The notes under the pieces: generated by a model
The model's input: the letters and a program-made list of their open reading frames with translations, nothing else
Databases searched by the model: none
What the model was told of the DNA's origin: nothing
Shown: piece after piece, positions 23,144 to 34,913 of the stretch
Numbering within the stretch: position 1 is the stretch's first letter
Layout: each line of letters starts with the position of its first letter
Program-made: the position numbers and the translations under genes
Source: Jacaranda mimosifolia
Taxonomy: Eukaryota > Streptophyta > Magnoliopsida > Lamiales > Bignoniaceae
Length of the DNA stretch: 64,000 nucleotides
NCBI GenBank assembly: GCA_018894105.1
Contig: CM032129.1
Coordinates: 29,777,468-29,841,467 of the forward strand
Direction of reading: 5' to 3'

Positions 23144-25014
23144 ATTAATAAAGTACTTACTTTCTTGGAGTAGTCTACGGTGCAATGTTAATTGTACATA
23201 CCTCATGTGAGGGATGTACAAATGTACTTTATGTAAGTCGTTTGATTTAAAATGTGAAATCATAACCTTTTATTTTAATAATTAGTTGGTAATATAATAA
23301 GTATATTTAACCTGCTACCTATATAACTAATTGATGATTAATTTTGATTGTATGTAAATGGTTCATTATACTAAAGAAATGACTACGTACCAATAATAAA
23401 AATTTTATTATTAAAAACTTATTTAATTAAACTAAATTGAAAAATTACCTTTTTATTTCATAATTAAACTGTGTGTGTATTGTTAATCTCAAACTTATGG
23501 TATTAAACATTTGTAGTCCAAATTCTTTAACTTTATATACATATTTTATTCTTTGTCCAATTTTCAATTAAAATCTTGACAAAAATTATTACCTATTTAT
23601 GAAAAAAAAAAACTAAATTTTGATCCATTTATAAAAAAACTCACAAAATATGAAACAACCATTTAACCCTCACTAAAAAAAATTAAAAAGATAAAAAAAA
23701 GTTAAAAATTAAATACCACAAAAATATATTTTAAAATAATATATATTTACATTATATACACACATCTATATTATACATATAAATATATATATATATAAAT
23801 ACATATAAATCCCATCCCTATTTTTAACCTACTAAAATTCGACTATCATGGCCGGCAGCCAGATCTGGCCACGTCGGGTGGCTGGCCATGGCCTACCCAA
23901 CTGTTGACTTGTGGGTGCGTGGGTGGTTGGGTGGGGAGTAATATGTTGGGGCTATGGCCGTTTCCGGCTTGGGCAAGGAGCGGTTTGCAGCTTTTGTGGG
24001 GCCGGGGGGGGGGGGGGGGGGGGGAGGCGCGAAGGTGAACGTTTTTTTGTTTTTTGTTCTTCTAAATTTAATTTAATTGATTATTTTATTTTATTTAATG
24101 AAATTATTTTAAATATATTTATATTTTTATATAGTATTAGTATCAATATAAAATAATTATTTTATGACTTAATATTTAAATGATTAAAATTATTAATTTG
24201 CTTATTTAAAATTAAATTATGTTGTTAGGATGATAGTTTTAGATTTTATATTTATTTTTAAATTTTTTTATTTTAGTTAATAAATAAAGATGATTATATT
24301 TAACTATATTATTTGAAAATTTATTTATTATTTTAATATTATAAAATATATAATTCAAAATTATGAAGTTATGTTATCTAATACAACAATTCTTTTTTGA
24401 AAAATATCTTTTAATTATTATTTTTAAACATTTACCAAGCATTTAATATATTAAAAATGCGAACCAACAACTTGTTGTACATTAATAGTAACATGTTGTA
24501 AAAAAACATATGTTATTTAATTTAATGATACCTCATATGAGGTAAATACAAGCATACCTCACCTTAGATATGCCCTTCTTTCTTTTAGTGTATTTTTTTG
24601 TGATGTATAAAAAATGGTCTCACTTCTTTTCTTTAATCTCCATAACGATAGCTTATGTAGTAACTACCATTCACAATCCACAATTCTATACTCATAATTA
24701 GCATTTTATCATAATCTTTATGTCACTATACTAAAAAAATAAACAAATATCCAATGTTATTTAAAAATTTAATATTATACTAAAAATAATAATACTCATT
24801 TTATTTACTACATGCTTAAAAATTTTAGCACATACTTCGAATTTGTCAAAATTACTAATATTAATAATATCTTAATATTAATCAACAAAAAATAAATAAT
24901 TATTAATAAATTATTTTACAAATGAACAAAGTACTATCATCTAAATAATTGCTATAAAATTAAAATAAATATCTACACTTTTATTCAAAATTTCAAATTT
25001 TAATTTTACCACTA
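23144..25014. other. Helitron-like and transposon-derived sequence with a GC-rich island, no gene
   Basis: Right after the Helitron 3' end the sequence resumes ATTAATAAAGTACTTAC, which resembles another Helitron 5' end. A stretch at 24587-24700 (TTTTAGTGTATTTTTTTG ... TAACTACCATTCACA) resembles the Helitron interior at 22660-22850. The part between could therefore be an insertion into a second Helitron. It contains the island at 23848-24028 and a run of about 19 G at 24004-24024. Confidence 0.4.
23848..24028. other. Second GC-rich island with a long G run
   Basis: It shares CCAGATCTGGCC, GGCCATGGCC and TGGGTGG-type words with the island at 18942-19135 and, like it, is flanked by AT-rich microsatellite arms. 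It ends in a G run of about 19 bases. This suggests two members of one transposon family or one shared captured segment. Confidence 0.6.
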
Positions 25015-25017
25015 AAC

Positions 25018-25487
25018 CACTATAAGAAAAATATAAATTGGTGACAAAATAGTAAGTGACAATGTAAAAGTTGTTACTAATTATATATATATATATATAT
25101 ATTAGGTGACAAAAAAATTAGTTTAATTTGCTGCCTTAATAATTTTTACAAACTAAATAGTGACAAAAATAGTGTTGGAGTTGTCACCATAGACAATTAG
25201 TGACACACCTATGGTGATAATAAAAATATTGTCAAAAATTATAGTAACAATTTTTATTATCACTAAGTAGTCACCATAGAGGTGTCATTAATTGTCAATA
25301 GTGGCAATTTAAAATCTTAGTTTTTATCACTATTAAGTCATGTTGTAACAAGATAAAAATTTTTATCATTTAAAAATTAATTATTGGTGACAAGATAAAA
25401 ACTATTATCACTCAATACATGTTATTAGTAATAATTTTTACTTTATCATTTATTATTTTGACAATAATATTATATTTTTTCGTAGGG
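25018..25487. mobile_element. CACTA-type MITE, copy 1 (470 bp)
   Basis: The left end is CACTATAAGAAAAATATAA; the right end, inverted, is CCCTACGAAAAAATATAA. The flanks AAC (25015-25017) and AAC (25488-25490) give the 3-bp duplication. Interior words TGGTGACAA, GTGACAAAAATAG and their inverses recur, as in CACTA subterminal regions. A (TA)n tract follows the left arm at 25082-25103. A related copy lies at 33762-34156, on the other side of the HD-ZIP gene. Confidence 0.8.
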
Positions 25488-25490
25488 AAC

Positions 25491-27448
25491 TGAAACTCCA
25501 TTACCAAGCTTTCTATAGGTCATTTATTGTTGCAGCTAACTCTGTAGTTTCATCGCAATAATTTTTAGGTTGGCAGACTGACCTCACAAAATTTAAGCAA
25601 ATAATGGTATATTAAATGACATGAATTCTCAATTGATTTTTATTTTTTTTAGTATATTACTTGTAAATTTTTCATAATAAATTATTTAGTGCACAATCTA
25701 ATTTGAGAAATGCCAATCCATTCATGTTGTTTCGAACCACAAAATTTATAACATGAAATATAAAATAGAATATTAAATTAGTAGGTGATTCAAATTTAAG
25801 TGGATGTACATCACTGATCAGAATGTTGAAAAGAGAAGAAGATTCAAATTTACATGGATTAAGAATTTCATTAAAAAAGAGAAGGCTAAAGTACAAAAAA
25901 TAAAATATAAAATTACATAATTTGAAGTATGAAAATAATTTTTTTAACAAAATTCAAGATGCAAACAAAAGGCAGAAAAATAAAAGAGGAAAATTATGAT
26001 AATTTACTTAGACCTCTTCCATTTTCCACAAAATTTCACCATGGCTAGACACTAAAATTATTGTTTAGCATTTGCATTTTTCGTCACATAAATTTGCCCA
26101 CTTTCGGATTTTGTTCTATAATTTACCGAATTCAAATTTAGTCCATATTTCTCCATGACTAGACACTAAAATTATGAATTTTCAATGAAACCAAACAACT
26201 TTAGTAATAATTTAATATATAAAATTAAATTTAAAATTCAACAAATTACAAAGTAAAATCCATGAAAAATGCAAATTTGCCCAAATCTTTTTCATTTTTT
26301 GGAATACAAATAGTATCAACTCATGAACTTTTCATTTGAAAAATTAAACTTCAGACCAAGAGAATTCATAAGGGTAAATAAGCACTGAATTGCCAACCAA
26401 AACATGCATGCAAAATATTAGGAAACTGGAAAAGAAACCAGTACCGTTTGTTAATATTTAGAATTAAAGAGCTAGCAAAGATTGAGGATCTTCCTCATCG
26501 TCTGCTAAACTAAACTTCTTTCAACAGACACAAGGAATTAGTTCCAAAGGAAAAACCTAAACAACTTTTACACAAAACAAAAGATACATAAATTAAGGGA
26601 GTCCCATTTCCCATACATATGTAATAATTAAGGTCTTTGTTTACTTTGAACATTGTTGGTGGGCAGAGTCAATACCCGAACCAATTACCCTTGCAGGGTG
26701 GTGAAAGTCTGTGGCCAGGATAAACACCAGACGGCAAGGATTATGCGAGGTGCGTTCTTGACTTCTTCCCTTCCCTTTCTGTCCTTTTGGTAAACAAATC
26801 CTTCTTTCTCATTTCTTAATTCCTTCTTCAATTCTCGCTGCAATGTACAACAGGGACAAAACAGTAATTAGTTAATAGTGCAGACATTATATATCTTAAT
26901 TTGTAAAATCCTAATTCAAGAACCTCCTACCCATATTCCTGTTGATCAATATATTAGTATGAAGGGTTACATAAAAGAAATTTTATAGCCGAGTACATGC
27001 GTCTTTTTCCTCCTCATGAGTAAAGAAAAGTAGGAGGTTATGTGAAGTAGTAGTTTATGGGGAAAATTGCATTTTTGCTGGTGTAATTTTTGCTAATTTT
27101 AAAATTTCATCATATAACTTGTAAAATTATAATTTTAATCTTGTACGTATTAACAATTTATTACTTTTAGCAAACCAAAAAGTGAGCTGGCACGTTAGAG
27201 TAGGTCCAATTAGATGCCTTAGCATGCCAAAATTTGAAGCTCTAGCAGAAATTTTGAAATATGCATAACTAAAAGTTTCTGAAAGAAATAATCGAGAATC
27301 TTGAGTAATTAACAAGTAATATGGCGATGAATCCCACTCGTAAAATGGGTCTTATAGTTTGCCCTCTATTTCAGCCAAATAAGGTTGAAATCATGGATTT
27401 GAATTCAATGACTGGATTGTATAACTTACCAGGACATGACCTATTTGG
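25491..27448. other. Region 3' of the HD-ZIP IV gene
   Basis: It should contain the 3' untranslated part of the minus-strand gene, but I cannot place a polyadenylation site. The piece at 26060-26290 has facing GGGCAAATTTGCATTTTTC-like ends, and that at 27058-27205 resembles a MULE terminal repeat (TGCATTTTTGCTGGTGTAA, GAGCTGGCACGTTAGA). Both look like worn transposon remains. The less AT-rich stretch 26640-26840 shows no frame. Confidence 0.4.
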
Positions 27449-30400
27449 TCAAGCACCATCGCACAGGACTGCGCTTTTGATCCTTTCAACCGTGCATTTG
27501 ATGAGGCTATTGACAGTTGCCACCGAGCCCAGAGAAAGTTTAGCCGTTGGAACAGAATCAACTAATATCTGAAAGGCGACAGTCAGCAGGGATCCACCCG
27601 TTCCGACTTCTGGAATTCCACTTGGTTGATTATTGGGTCCATCGGGCAGTATAGCAAAACCAGATGGTAGAAGGGCAACATAATCAGGGTCCCCACCACT
27701 TAAGACAACATTCATCGCAACTATGTCCACAGGAGCATAAATAACATATGACCCAGTCGAATCAGTGCAACTCTCCTGTAATATCAGCATATTGCTCTGG
27801 CTTGAATTGGCACTCTGCGTTCACAAATATCAAGTTTGTGATTAGAAAATGAACAATTAATGTTAATGAAACCAAAATCATTAACTTACATTAACACGCA
27901 GCAAAGAGACAGAGTTTCCTGGGTCGCGGCCATTGGCAATGTGGGCCATTTCTTGAACCAAGCCGCCATTAGAAAGAATGTCCCACTTCAGAAGGAGAAG
28001 ACAAGTTCATCCTTAATCACCACAAATGCCGAAAAAAAATTGAAATTGCATATGATAAAAAAGATTTTGTATGTACCTCACTTCTTGAATTCTCATCACG
28101 CAGGAAATCGAAAACCCTTTTCGGTGGAACTGGGAGCCAGAATGAAGTTGCCGCACTAAGAACAATGCCAGGAGGCCTGCCCGGATCATCCATGCTCTTT
28201 CTTGTCATCACCCTAACATCATCAGCACCGCTTCCAGACAGCGTTGTCCATGTATGTGCAGTTGATGCGCCGACGCCAGTGCAGAAGCTCATCACCATTC
28301 TTTCAGCCAGCTTCAACATACTCTTTCTACCTTCTGGAGAAGATATTACTGCACCAAAAGCTTTACGATAATAAGTATCCTGGAAATGTATATAATTCCA
28401 GACGTCTATACTATAATGTAATAAACAACAATACTAAAGAGATTAAGGTATGGTATACCCCCAGCATCTCCAGCTGAAATGTTATTTGCCAATACACTTG
28501 CCAGCCGTTCACATTGTCTGTCCAAGGTTGCCACCCAGCGTCTTGCCCCAAAAGCAAGCCCTGAATTGACCAGCGGTTTGTAGATACTATGAACAGCTCT
28601 ATCATCTACCTCGACATGTTCAACCCATGTTACCTGGAAAAGAATTATAGGCAGCTTAAGGAGTGAATCTATATTTGTTCAATGACTAATTAAAAATGGG
28701 AAATTTCGTTTTACCTTTGAGTAACCGTTGGGCAATTCTTGAACTAGACAACCAGATGGCCTTCGCCTGCATCTTGATATAGAAGTAGGTCTTAGGTTGT
28801 CCAAAGAAACATCAACGACAGCCCAAGTCCCGTCCCCATGTTGTTTGCAGTATCTCACAAAGTAGTTTTCACGAGTTGGGACCAATGGAGAAGGGACCTG
28901 GAACTCGGCAGTCATCTGAAAAACACATAAACAAAATTGGGAATACATTATGAACTTTTTCTATGGCAAACACTTTTGATATCAATTAGGAGAAGTTTGT
29001 CTCATAATCTCCACTCTTACCACTTGTAAAGCTCCATTATAGTTGCCTGCGACGCCAGTGGACAACACTTCCAAAGTCATTGCTCTAGAAACAATACTAG
29101 AAAACACACTTGACCATTGATTCTGCAATAACATAATATTAAACGAACTAAATCTTTTCAGATAAAAACAATAAACAAACAAAATTCGATGCCAAAAGAT
29201 ATGCAAGAAAATTAAATCCCACCACATCCATCAGGATCTCGACAAGGTTTATGTGATTCATAATCACAACAGCGGACTCTCGAGAGGCTTCAGATTTTAA
29301 TCCTAAGGGTTTGGGCCCAATTCCACGGGGGAATGCCCGAATATACTCCTCTTCACATAGTGTCTCCGCTGAATTGTCGGCGCTGGGAATCCACAAGGGC
29401 TCTCCAGTCTGAACCATTCTGATTAGTTCCTCCATGGCTGCAACAGCTAGCTCAATAATCATTGGCTTTTCAGCGTCTGTCGGGCCAGAAACTGATCTAA
29501 GAAGATCAGCAGCTCCATAAATCTCCCCACTCATGGCTGTCTGTGGCCCGAAATTCCCCACTCCAAGATCAAGCGAACGGGATGTTCCTGGGTTAAGATT
29601 AGGGTATGATAGCATTGGTTTCCCAACGTACTTTGCAGCTATCCCAGATATCCTATCAATCTGAAATAATAAATTGGATTATTTGTTAAGCCATTCAATA
29701 ATATACAATTATTTCGATTTAATATGTACATATGAATAACATAAAAAATAATCAATTTGATTTCTCATTAAAGTGGCTTCAATTATGACACACACCATTA
29801 CAACATTAATTCTTCCGAAAAACATGGTAAATTAAAAAGATTGAACCCTTCAAATTTATTATACCTCTTCTCTCAGGCGAGCATTTTCAATCCTCAGATG
29901 CTGCTCATCAAATGACATCTCACCAATGGCGGCTGGGCCTCCGCAGTTTGGACAAGTAGCATTACTGAGGGCTTCCTTGTACCTTATATTCTCTGCTCGA
30001 AGCTTCTCGTTCTCAGTTCTCAGTTGTGTGTTCTCATGGCGTTCACTTTGAGCCTGCAATATATTAAACATTTCAGACAACATTAAAACCTCCCTAAAGT
30101 TAGCTAAAAACAAAGATTGAACTGCACTAAAAAAAAATGAAAAAAATGAAAAAATTAACCTTCATTTGGGTACGTTTGTTTTGGAACCAGAATTTTACTT
30201 GCAGAGGCTCTAACCCCAATCGACGGCCAAGCTCCTTCCTTTGTTTGTCGTCGGGATGAGGGCACTCTTTGAAAAACCTATAAAAATAGAGAAATGATTT
30301 ATGAGTGAAAAATGCTTTAATTTCTGCTAACTGATTTTTTTTATTTTTTTAGTCGCAGGAGGTAATAATTAATCATATTTCCATACGATTCCATCTCCTG

Positions 30401-30607
30401 GATTTGATGCTGCGTATGGCGATGGTATCTCTTCTTCTTGGGCCGTTGATTGGGATCTTGATCATCACCGGAAGGAGCTTCCATTATATCAGTGCCTGAT
30501 TTACTCTCATACTCATCATCCCTGATGAGGTCCATCTCATTTTCTGGAGTTTTATGGGCCATATCCAGCAGATGATGATGGCTCTCAAACATGTTTGGTT
30601 GAAACAT
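27449..30607 (-). CDS. PDF2-like: Class IV HD-ZIP transcription factor, PDF2/ATML1-like, 725 aa
   Basis: Ten coding exons join in frame with GT/AG borders: 30607-30387, 30277-30160, 30053-29865, 29660-29223, 29122-29021, 28915-28715, 28633-28459, 28348-28077, 27985-27890 and 27814-27449 (2178 nt). The start [16 protein letters not shown] is the signature of the ATML1/PDF2 subclass. The homeodomain covers about residues 57-113 (KKRYHRHTQ to [11 protein letters not shown]). The zipper-loop-zipper covers about 114-176 and has the CPNCGG loop. The START domain is about 243-470 and is followed by the conserved C-terminal region ending in AVLCDGA. In Arabidopsis these factors act in the nucleus of the outermost cell layer, bind L1-box DNA and specify epidermis; START is thought to bind lipid. 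The length is close to PDF2. No frameshift is seen, so it is probably functional. I found no L1 box (TAAATGYA) in the 1.7 kb upstream. Confidence 0.95.
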
Positions 30608-32172
30608 CTCTACTTGTATATATATATATAATCAAGGCTTCAAAAAGCTGGAGCTTGGGCAACCTGAGAAGATAATCCAGTGGCCTTAAAACTCCATTAA
30701 AAGATTAAGGAAAAAAAGCAAGGGATGAAATCTCAAGATAAGAAAGAGAACCGGAAAAAAATCTCAAGATATGCGTCAGCAATTAATACTGGTATCACTG
30801 CTGCAGATCTCTCCATTTACTCTCCAAGAGAAAAAATAAAACAAAATATGCCCTCATTAAAACCAGCCAACGGTATGTGTATCTGTGTGTTTTAAGTGTG
30901 TGTATAAGTATTTCAGGATATAAGGAAAATACTTTTTGATAAATTTATATCCACTCAATCTGAAAGTGTTTTCAGTTTAGCCTAAGAAAATGAAATGGTT
31001 GACCTAGCTCTTGAAAGAAAAAAAACAAAAAATGCTCAATAAATCGTGATATGACAAGGAAATTAAATGGGTTGTTAGTATGCATACATACATGTATATA
31101 CGAGTAGTTAATTCGAGCCTATGACAACTCGATTTTTGCAAAAATGGTAACTTTGTCTAAGAAAACCCAAACTCACCCACCGACCTTACAGTTCCGTTCA
31201 GGCATGGAGTTTCCCACTCGCCGGAAAATTTATACGAAACGCCTCATCTTAAAAGCTGCACATCTTTACCAAGAAACCCTAGAAAACTTTGCTTTCTCTC
31301 TCTCTGTGGTTTACGGAAGTTAAATGATTTTTTGTCAGAGTTGGAGAGAAACAGATGAATGGTTACATGTAAAAACAGAATAGGAATGGACTTTTGTTTT
31401 TGTTTTTAACCTTTTTTTTTTTTTTTTTTTTTTTCGTCTTTTGGGATTTCAAAAAGACGACTTTTTATATTCTGTTTTGACGTGCCAAAAGACCAAAACT
31501 AGAAAAATTAGCAAAACAAAGAAATGCACACAGTGTGAACTGGCCTTTGACACTCGGACTGTATTTTTTCAAACTCGGGTTTACTGATCAGTTCACGTCT
31601 GAGTCCAACTGAAATCTTTTTTCTCTCTGCAAATCAAAACAGAAGAAAGAAAACCCGAAAAATTCAGAGAATGAGAGAGCTGATCAGATGAACGCATATG
31701 TTGAACGAATGATTAAACCACACTTACACTTTTTCTTGAAACTTCGACCAGAAAACCCTATTCTTTAACCAAATGGAGAAGGGGTGGGAGATCTGGCTTT
31801 GAGGTTTAAAGGGATGCTGGAAATGCAAATTTGTATACAAAAGGAGTTGGTTTCCAGGTTTATTGCGGATGGTGCCTTTCTTGTGAATAGAATTTAAGAA
31901 GAATAGTGGGGGTATGAGGGATGAAAGAGAAAGAAACTGGTGACGAGGGAAAAGTGTCGACGATGCTTTGAAGAGGGTGATGATGAGAAGCTGAAGGAAA
32001 AGGGAAACAGGTAACAGGTGGAGAAGCTGTGGCAGCAAAGGAGTTATTGCAGAGCGTATAGAGAGGGTGCGATAGCATTTATGGCGGGGTGGGGGAGAGG
32101 GAGAGAGGTTTTTATTGCTGAGGAGAGAGAAGGGTTTGCGGTTGGTATTTCATGTTTAAATTTTCCTGTATG

Positions 32173-32215
<43 letters not shown>

Positions 32216-32340
32216 ATATATATATATACATACAAATGATTTACCATCGTCTCTCTACTTACCGCCTTTCTCCTTCCATACAACTCAATCCCCACTGTAT
32301 CCAGTAAAAACCCTAGCCAGTTTCACACTTTTTAGACTTT
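30608..32340 (-). promoter_or_regulatory. Leader and promoter region of the HD-ZIP IV gene
   Basis: This is the upstream side of the minus-strand gene. It contains pyrimidine/purine tracts (CTCTCTCTCTC at about 31293-31310 and a long TC run at 32176-32212 ending in TATATA), plus a T run at 31411-31434. On the coding strand the TC run reads GA, typical of plant 5' leaders and core promoters. HD-ZIP IV genes often have an intron in the 5' leader; I could not fix its borders or the transcription start. Confidence 0.5.
32176..32212. repeat. (TC)n microsatellite
   Basis: About 18 TC units run straight into a short TA tract. It lies upstream of the HD-ZIP IV gene. Confidence 0.9.
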
Positions 32341-32379
32341 TGTATATGTATATTTTTTTTGATTCATGGAGAAATTACT

Positions 32380-33320
32380 TGTTGAAAATATTTTACTCAT
32401 TGCGAGAACCATCAAGGATGATTTTATTCATTTGGTCAAATTTTTTGTGTATCTCTTGAATCATCATCAATTAATTGTCAAATTGTTCGCAGATTACATA
32501 CAAGCAACACGGCTACGATTCTATTAATATGTTCAAATTTCTTGTATATTTGTTGAATCAATCATCAAGCAATTAATTGTGACGATTCTGCTAATTTGTT
32601 CAAAAGTCTTCTATGTTTCTCAAGTCATCAAGTAAATTAATCATGAAATTATTGAAATTATTTTGTTAATTTTAAGAAGTGATGATTATGCTAATTTAGT
32701 CCAAAAAAATTTGCATATTTCTTGAGTCATCGTGCGATTACTTGTGAAATTATATATATAATGACGAATTTTTTATTCTTTCAACAAATTAATATTTTTA
32801 TATTCTCAAATCAAATAAATCAAAATATAAATTACACACAATACATATAAGGTGCACCAATGCATTCATTTCAGGTCGAATATAAGACCTCCCATATAAT
32901 ATGGGAGACAGATACCACTTGGGCTAGACATGAAATTTGATTACTGATTACAAGCAGCATGGCTACAATTCTGTTAATTTGTTCAAATTTCTTTTACATT
33001 TGTTGAATCATTAAGCAATTAATCATAACGGCTATGCTAATTTATGCAAAATTCTTGTATAGTTCTTGAATCATCAAGCAATTAAGAATGAAATATTGTT
33101 TTACAAATTATAAGCAATTATGGTGATGATTAATTTTGCTAATTTGTTTCAAAATTTCTTGTGCATTTCTTGAGTCATCAAGCAATTAAGCATAAATTTG
33201 TTTTACTAATAGAAGCAACAATGATGACAATTATACTAATTTATTCATAATTTTTATTTTATATTAATTCTTAACTCATTAAGATATTGCTTGTGGAAAT
33301 GTTTTACTAACAAGCAATAA
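32380..33320. repeat. Degenerate ~100-bp tandem array, about nine copies
   Basis: The phrase TTCTTGAATCATCAAGCAATTAAT and its variants recurs at about 32454, 32553, 32619, 32721, 33002, 33066, 33169 and 33265, with a possible first copy at 32385. Between copies stand TTTTACTAATTACAAGCAAC-like and GCTAATTTGTTCAAATTT-like segments. Most copies are 95-105 bp apart; two are about 65 bp apart owing to loss of the middle segment. The SINE at 32752-32930 has inserted into the array and split it. Confidence 0.75.
32752..32930 (-). mobile_element. tRNA-derived SINE, copy 1, inside the tandem array
   Basis: On the minus strand it starts with GTCTAGCCCAAGTGG, resembling the polymerase III A box. It continues CCCATATTATATGGGAGGTC and TTATATTCGACC, resembling the B box region, and then CACCTTATATGT. 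The same order is found in the plus-strand copy at 52772-52978. TGAAATT flanks it on both sides (32745-32751 and 32931-32937), a likely target duplication. Confidence 0.7.
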
Positions 33321-33758
33321 AAGGGGTCATAATACTTTTCTAATTATATTATTTGCATTTCGAATATATATGGACATGCATGTACGTATATTCCAATATA
33401 CTACCAATTATTTTTCCGAATAATTATCGGGGGACCGGGTAAATTTATTTCTTCAAGTGAAATCATTCAAGTACTACGTACATGAATGGCAACACCCAGC
33501 TTTCCTGAAATTTTTGAAATTATCATTACATTTTCCTAAGTTTTCTCTCGAGTGTTATAATTAATGCCAAGGGATCGCATTATTATAATAACGTAAGCTC
33601 TTGATGCACGTGTGTGTGAATTAGAGATAAAAAAAAGAAAAAAAAAGAACTCATAGTCTTCATAATTTGCAAAAATTAAATTTCCAAGTGAGTCATAAAT
33701 AAATAAATAAATAAGTTATGTGCGTGTCAATATGAAGATTTTTTTTTTTTAGCATATC
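33321..33758. other. AT-rich spacer, nothing recognised
   Basis: It contains only simple runs such as AAATAAATAAATAAATAA near 33697-33714 and a T run near 33739-33750. Confidence 0.4.
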
Positions 33759-33761
33759 CAT

Positions 33762-34156
33762 CACTATAAAGAAAAAAAAAAAGTAGTAAATAATAAATAT
33801 TGATACAAAACTTATACTAATTATATATATATATATATATTAAGTAATAAAAAATACTACTTTTTTATAATAATTATTTTTGCAAATGTAATAGTGGCAA
33901 TAACTATGTTTTAATAGTTATTTTTATAATTAATAACACATTTATAGTGATAATAACAATTGTTATTGTTACTAGATTGTCACTAATTAATGTTAATTGA
34001 TAGTGACAATTAAAACATTGAGTTACTATTACTATTAGAGTATATTGTGATAAAATAAAATTTATTGTCACCTAAAAATATCACTGATGACATAATAAGT
34101 TATTGTCACCATGTTGCATTTATTTTTTTGTCATTAATATTATATTTTTTGTGCTG
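33762..34156. mobile_element. CACTA-type MITE, copy 2 (395 bp)
   Basis: The left end is CACTATAAAGAAAAAA; the right end, inverted, is CAGCACAAAAAATATAAT. Both flanks are CAT (33759-33761 and 34157-34159). As in copy 1 a (TA)n tract follows the left arm after the words ACTAATTATATA, and TAGTGACAA-type words recur. Copies 1 and 2 bracket the HD-ZIP IV gene. Confidence 0.75.
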
Positions 34157-34159
34157 CAT

Positions 34160-34599
34160 TCAATAATTATTTCATGTCTAAATTGTTTTTGAGATAATGT
34201 TAAATGTCAAAATGGAATTATATATATATATATGTATGTATGTATAATAGAAAATACATGCGGAAGTGAATGTAAGGATGTATGTATATGAGATTGTGAG
34301 AGAGAGGAGTAACCGTTATTTAATGGTGTCTTTAAATTGTATGGCCCCAGCGTGGATTGCTTTTGGTTTGAACCAACAAGAACCCTCTCACTGTAGTTGG
34401 TATACAAACCCTTTAAAGAATTCCATATAATTAATAATGGCGCTATTGCCATGTCTATGAATACATACATATATATATATATCAGTTTTTATTGTCAAAA
34501 ATACCTTTTAAAAAAAAATAAAAAGAAGAGAGAAAAATCATATGCAGAATATGAGATATAAAAGTCAGAGGACATTAAATAATTTTAATTCTAGAATTT
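34160..34599. other. AT-rich spacer, nothing recognised
   Basis: A less AT-rich piece near 34335-34420 holds no usable frame. No other structure is seen. Confidence 0.4.
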
Positions 34600-34913
34600 G
34601 GGGCTGTTTGGTTTCGTTTCCACTCTATTTTCACATTTTTTTTACTATTCTAAAAATGAAACATATAACTTTTTATACATTTTTACCTAACATCATTTTC
34701 ATTTTCATGTTCAAAATACATTCTCCCATAATCTATATATCTTTTCTCTATATTCCATTATTTCTATCTCTCTCCACTTACAACCTATTAAAACCAACAT
34801 AATAATTACTTTTCAATAATCTATCCAAATACAAATTTATTTTCAACTCATTTTTACTAACTAACTTTTCAAATTTTAGAAATGATGGAAATGAAAATAA
34901 AACCAAACAGGGT
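34600..34913. mobile_element. MITE with GGCTGTTTGGTTT-type inverted ends
   Basis: GGGGCTGTTTGGTTTCGTTTCC at the left faces, inverted, CACCCTGTTTGGTTTTATTTTC at the right. Such ends are common in plant Tourist/hAT MITEs. The flanking bases do not show a clear duplication, so the superfamily is left open. Confidence 0.55.

Noticed and set aside
27058..27205. Stretch resembling a MULE terminal repeat (GGTGTAATTTTTGC ... GAGCTGGCACGTT)
   Set aside because: No inverted partner and no 9-bp duplication were found. It may be a remnant, but is not supported as an element.
32380..33320. Regular repeats considered as a CRISPR-like array
   Set aside because: The units are long, diverged and contiguous without unique spacers, and the setting is a plant nuclear genome. 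It is an ordinary degenerate tandem repeat.
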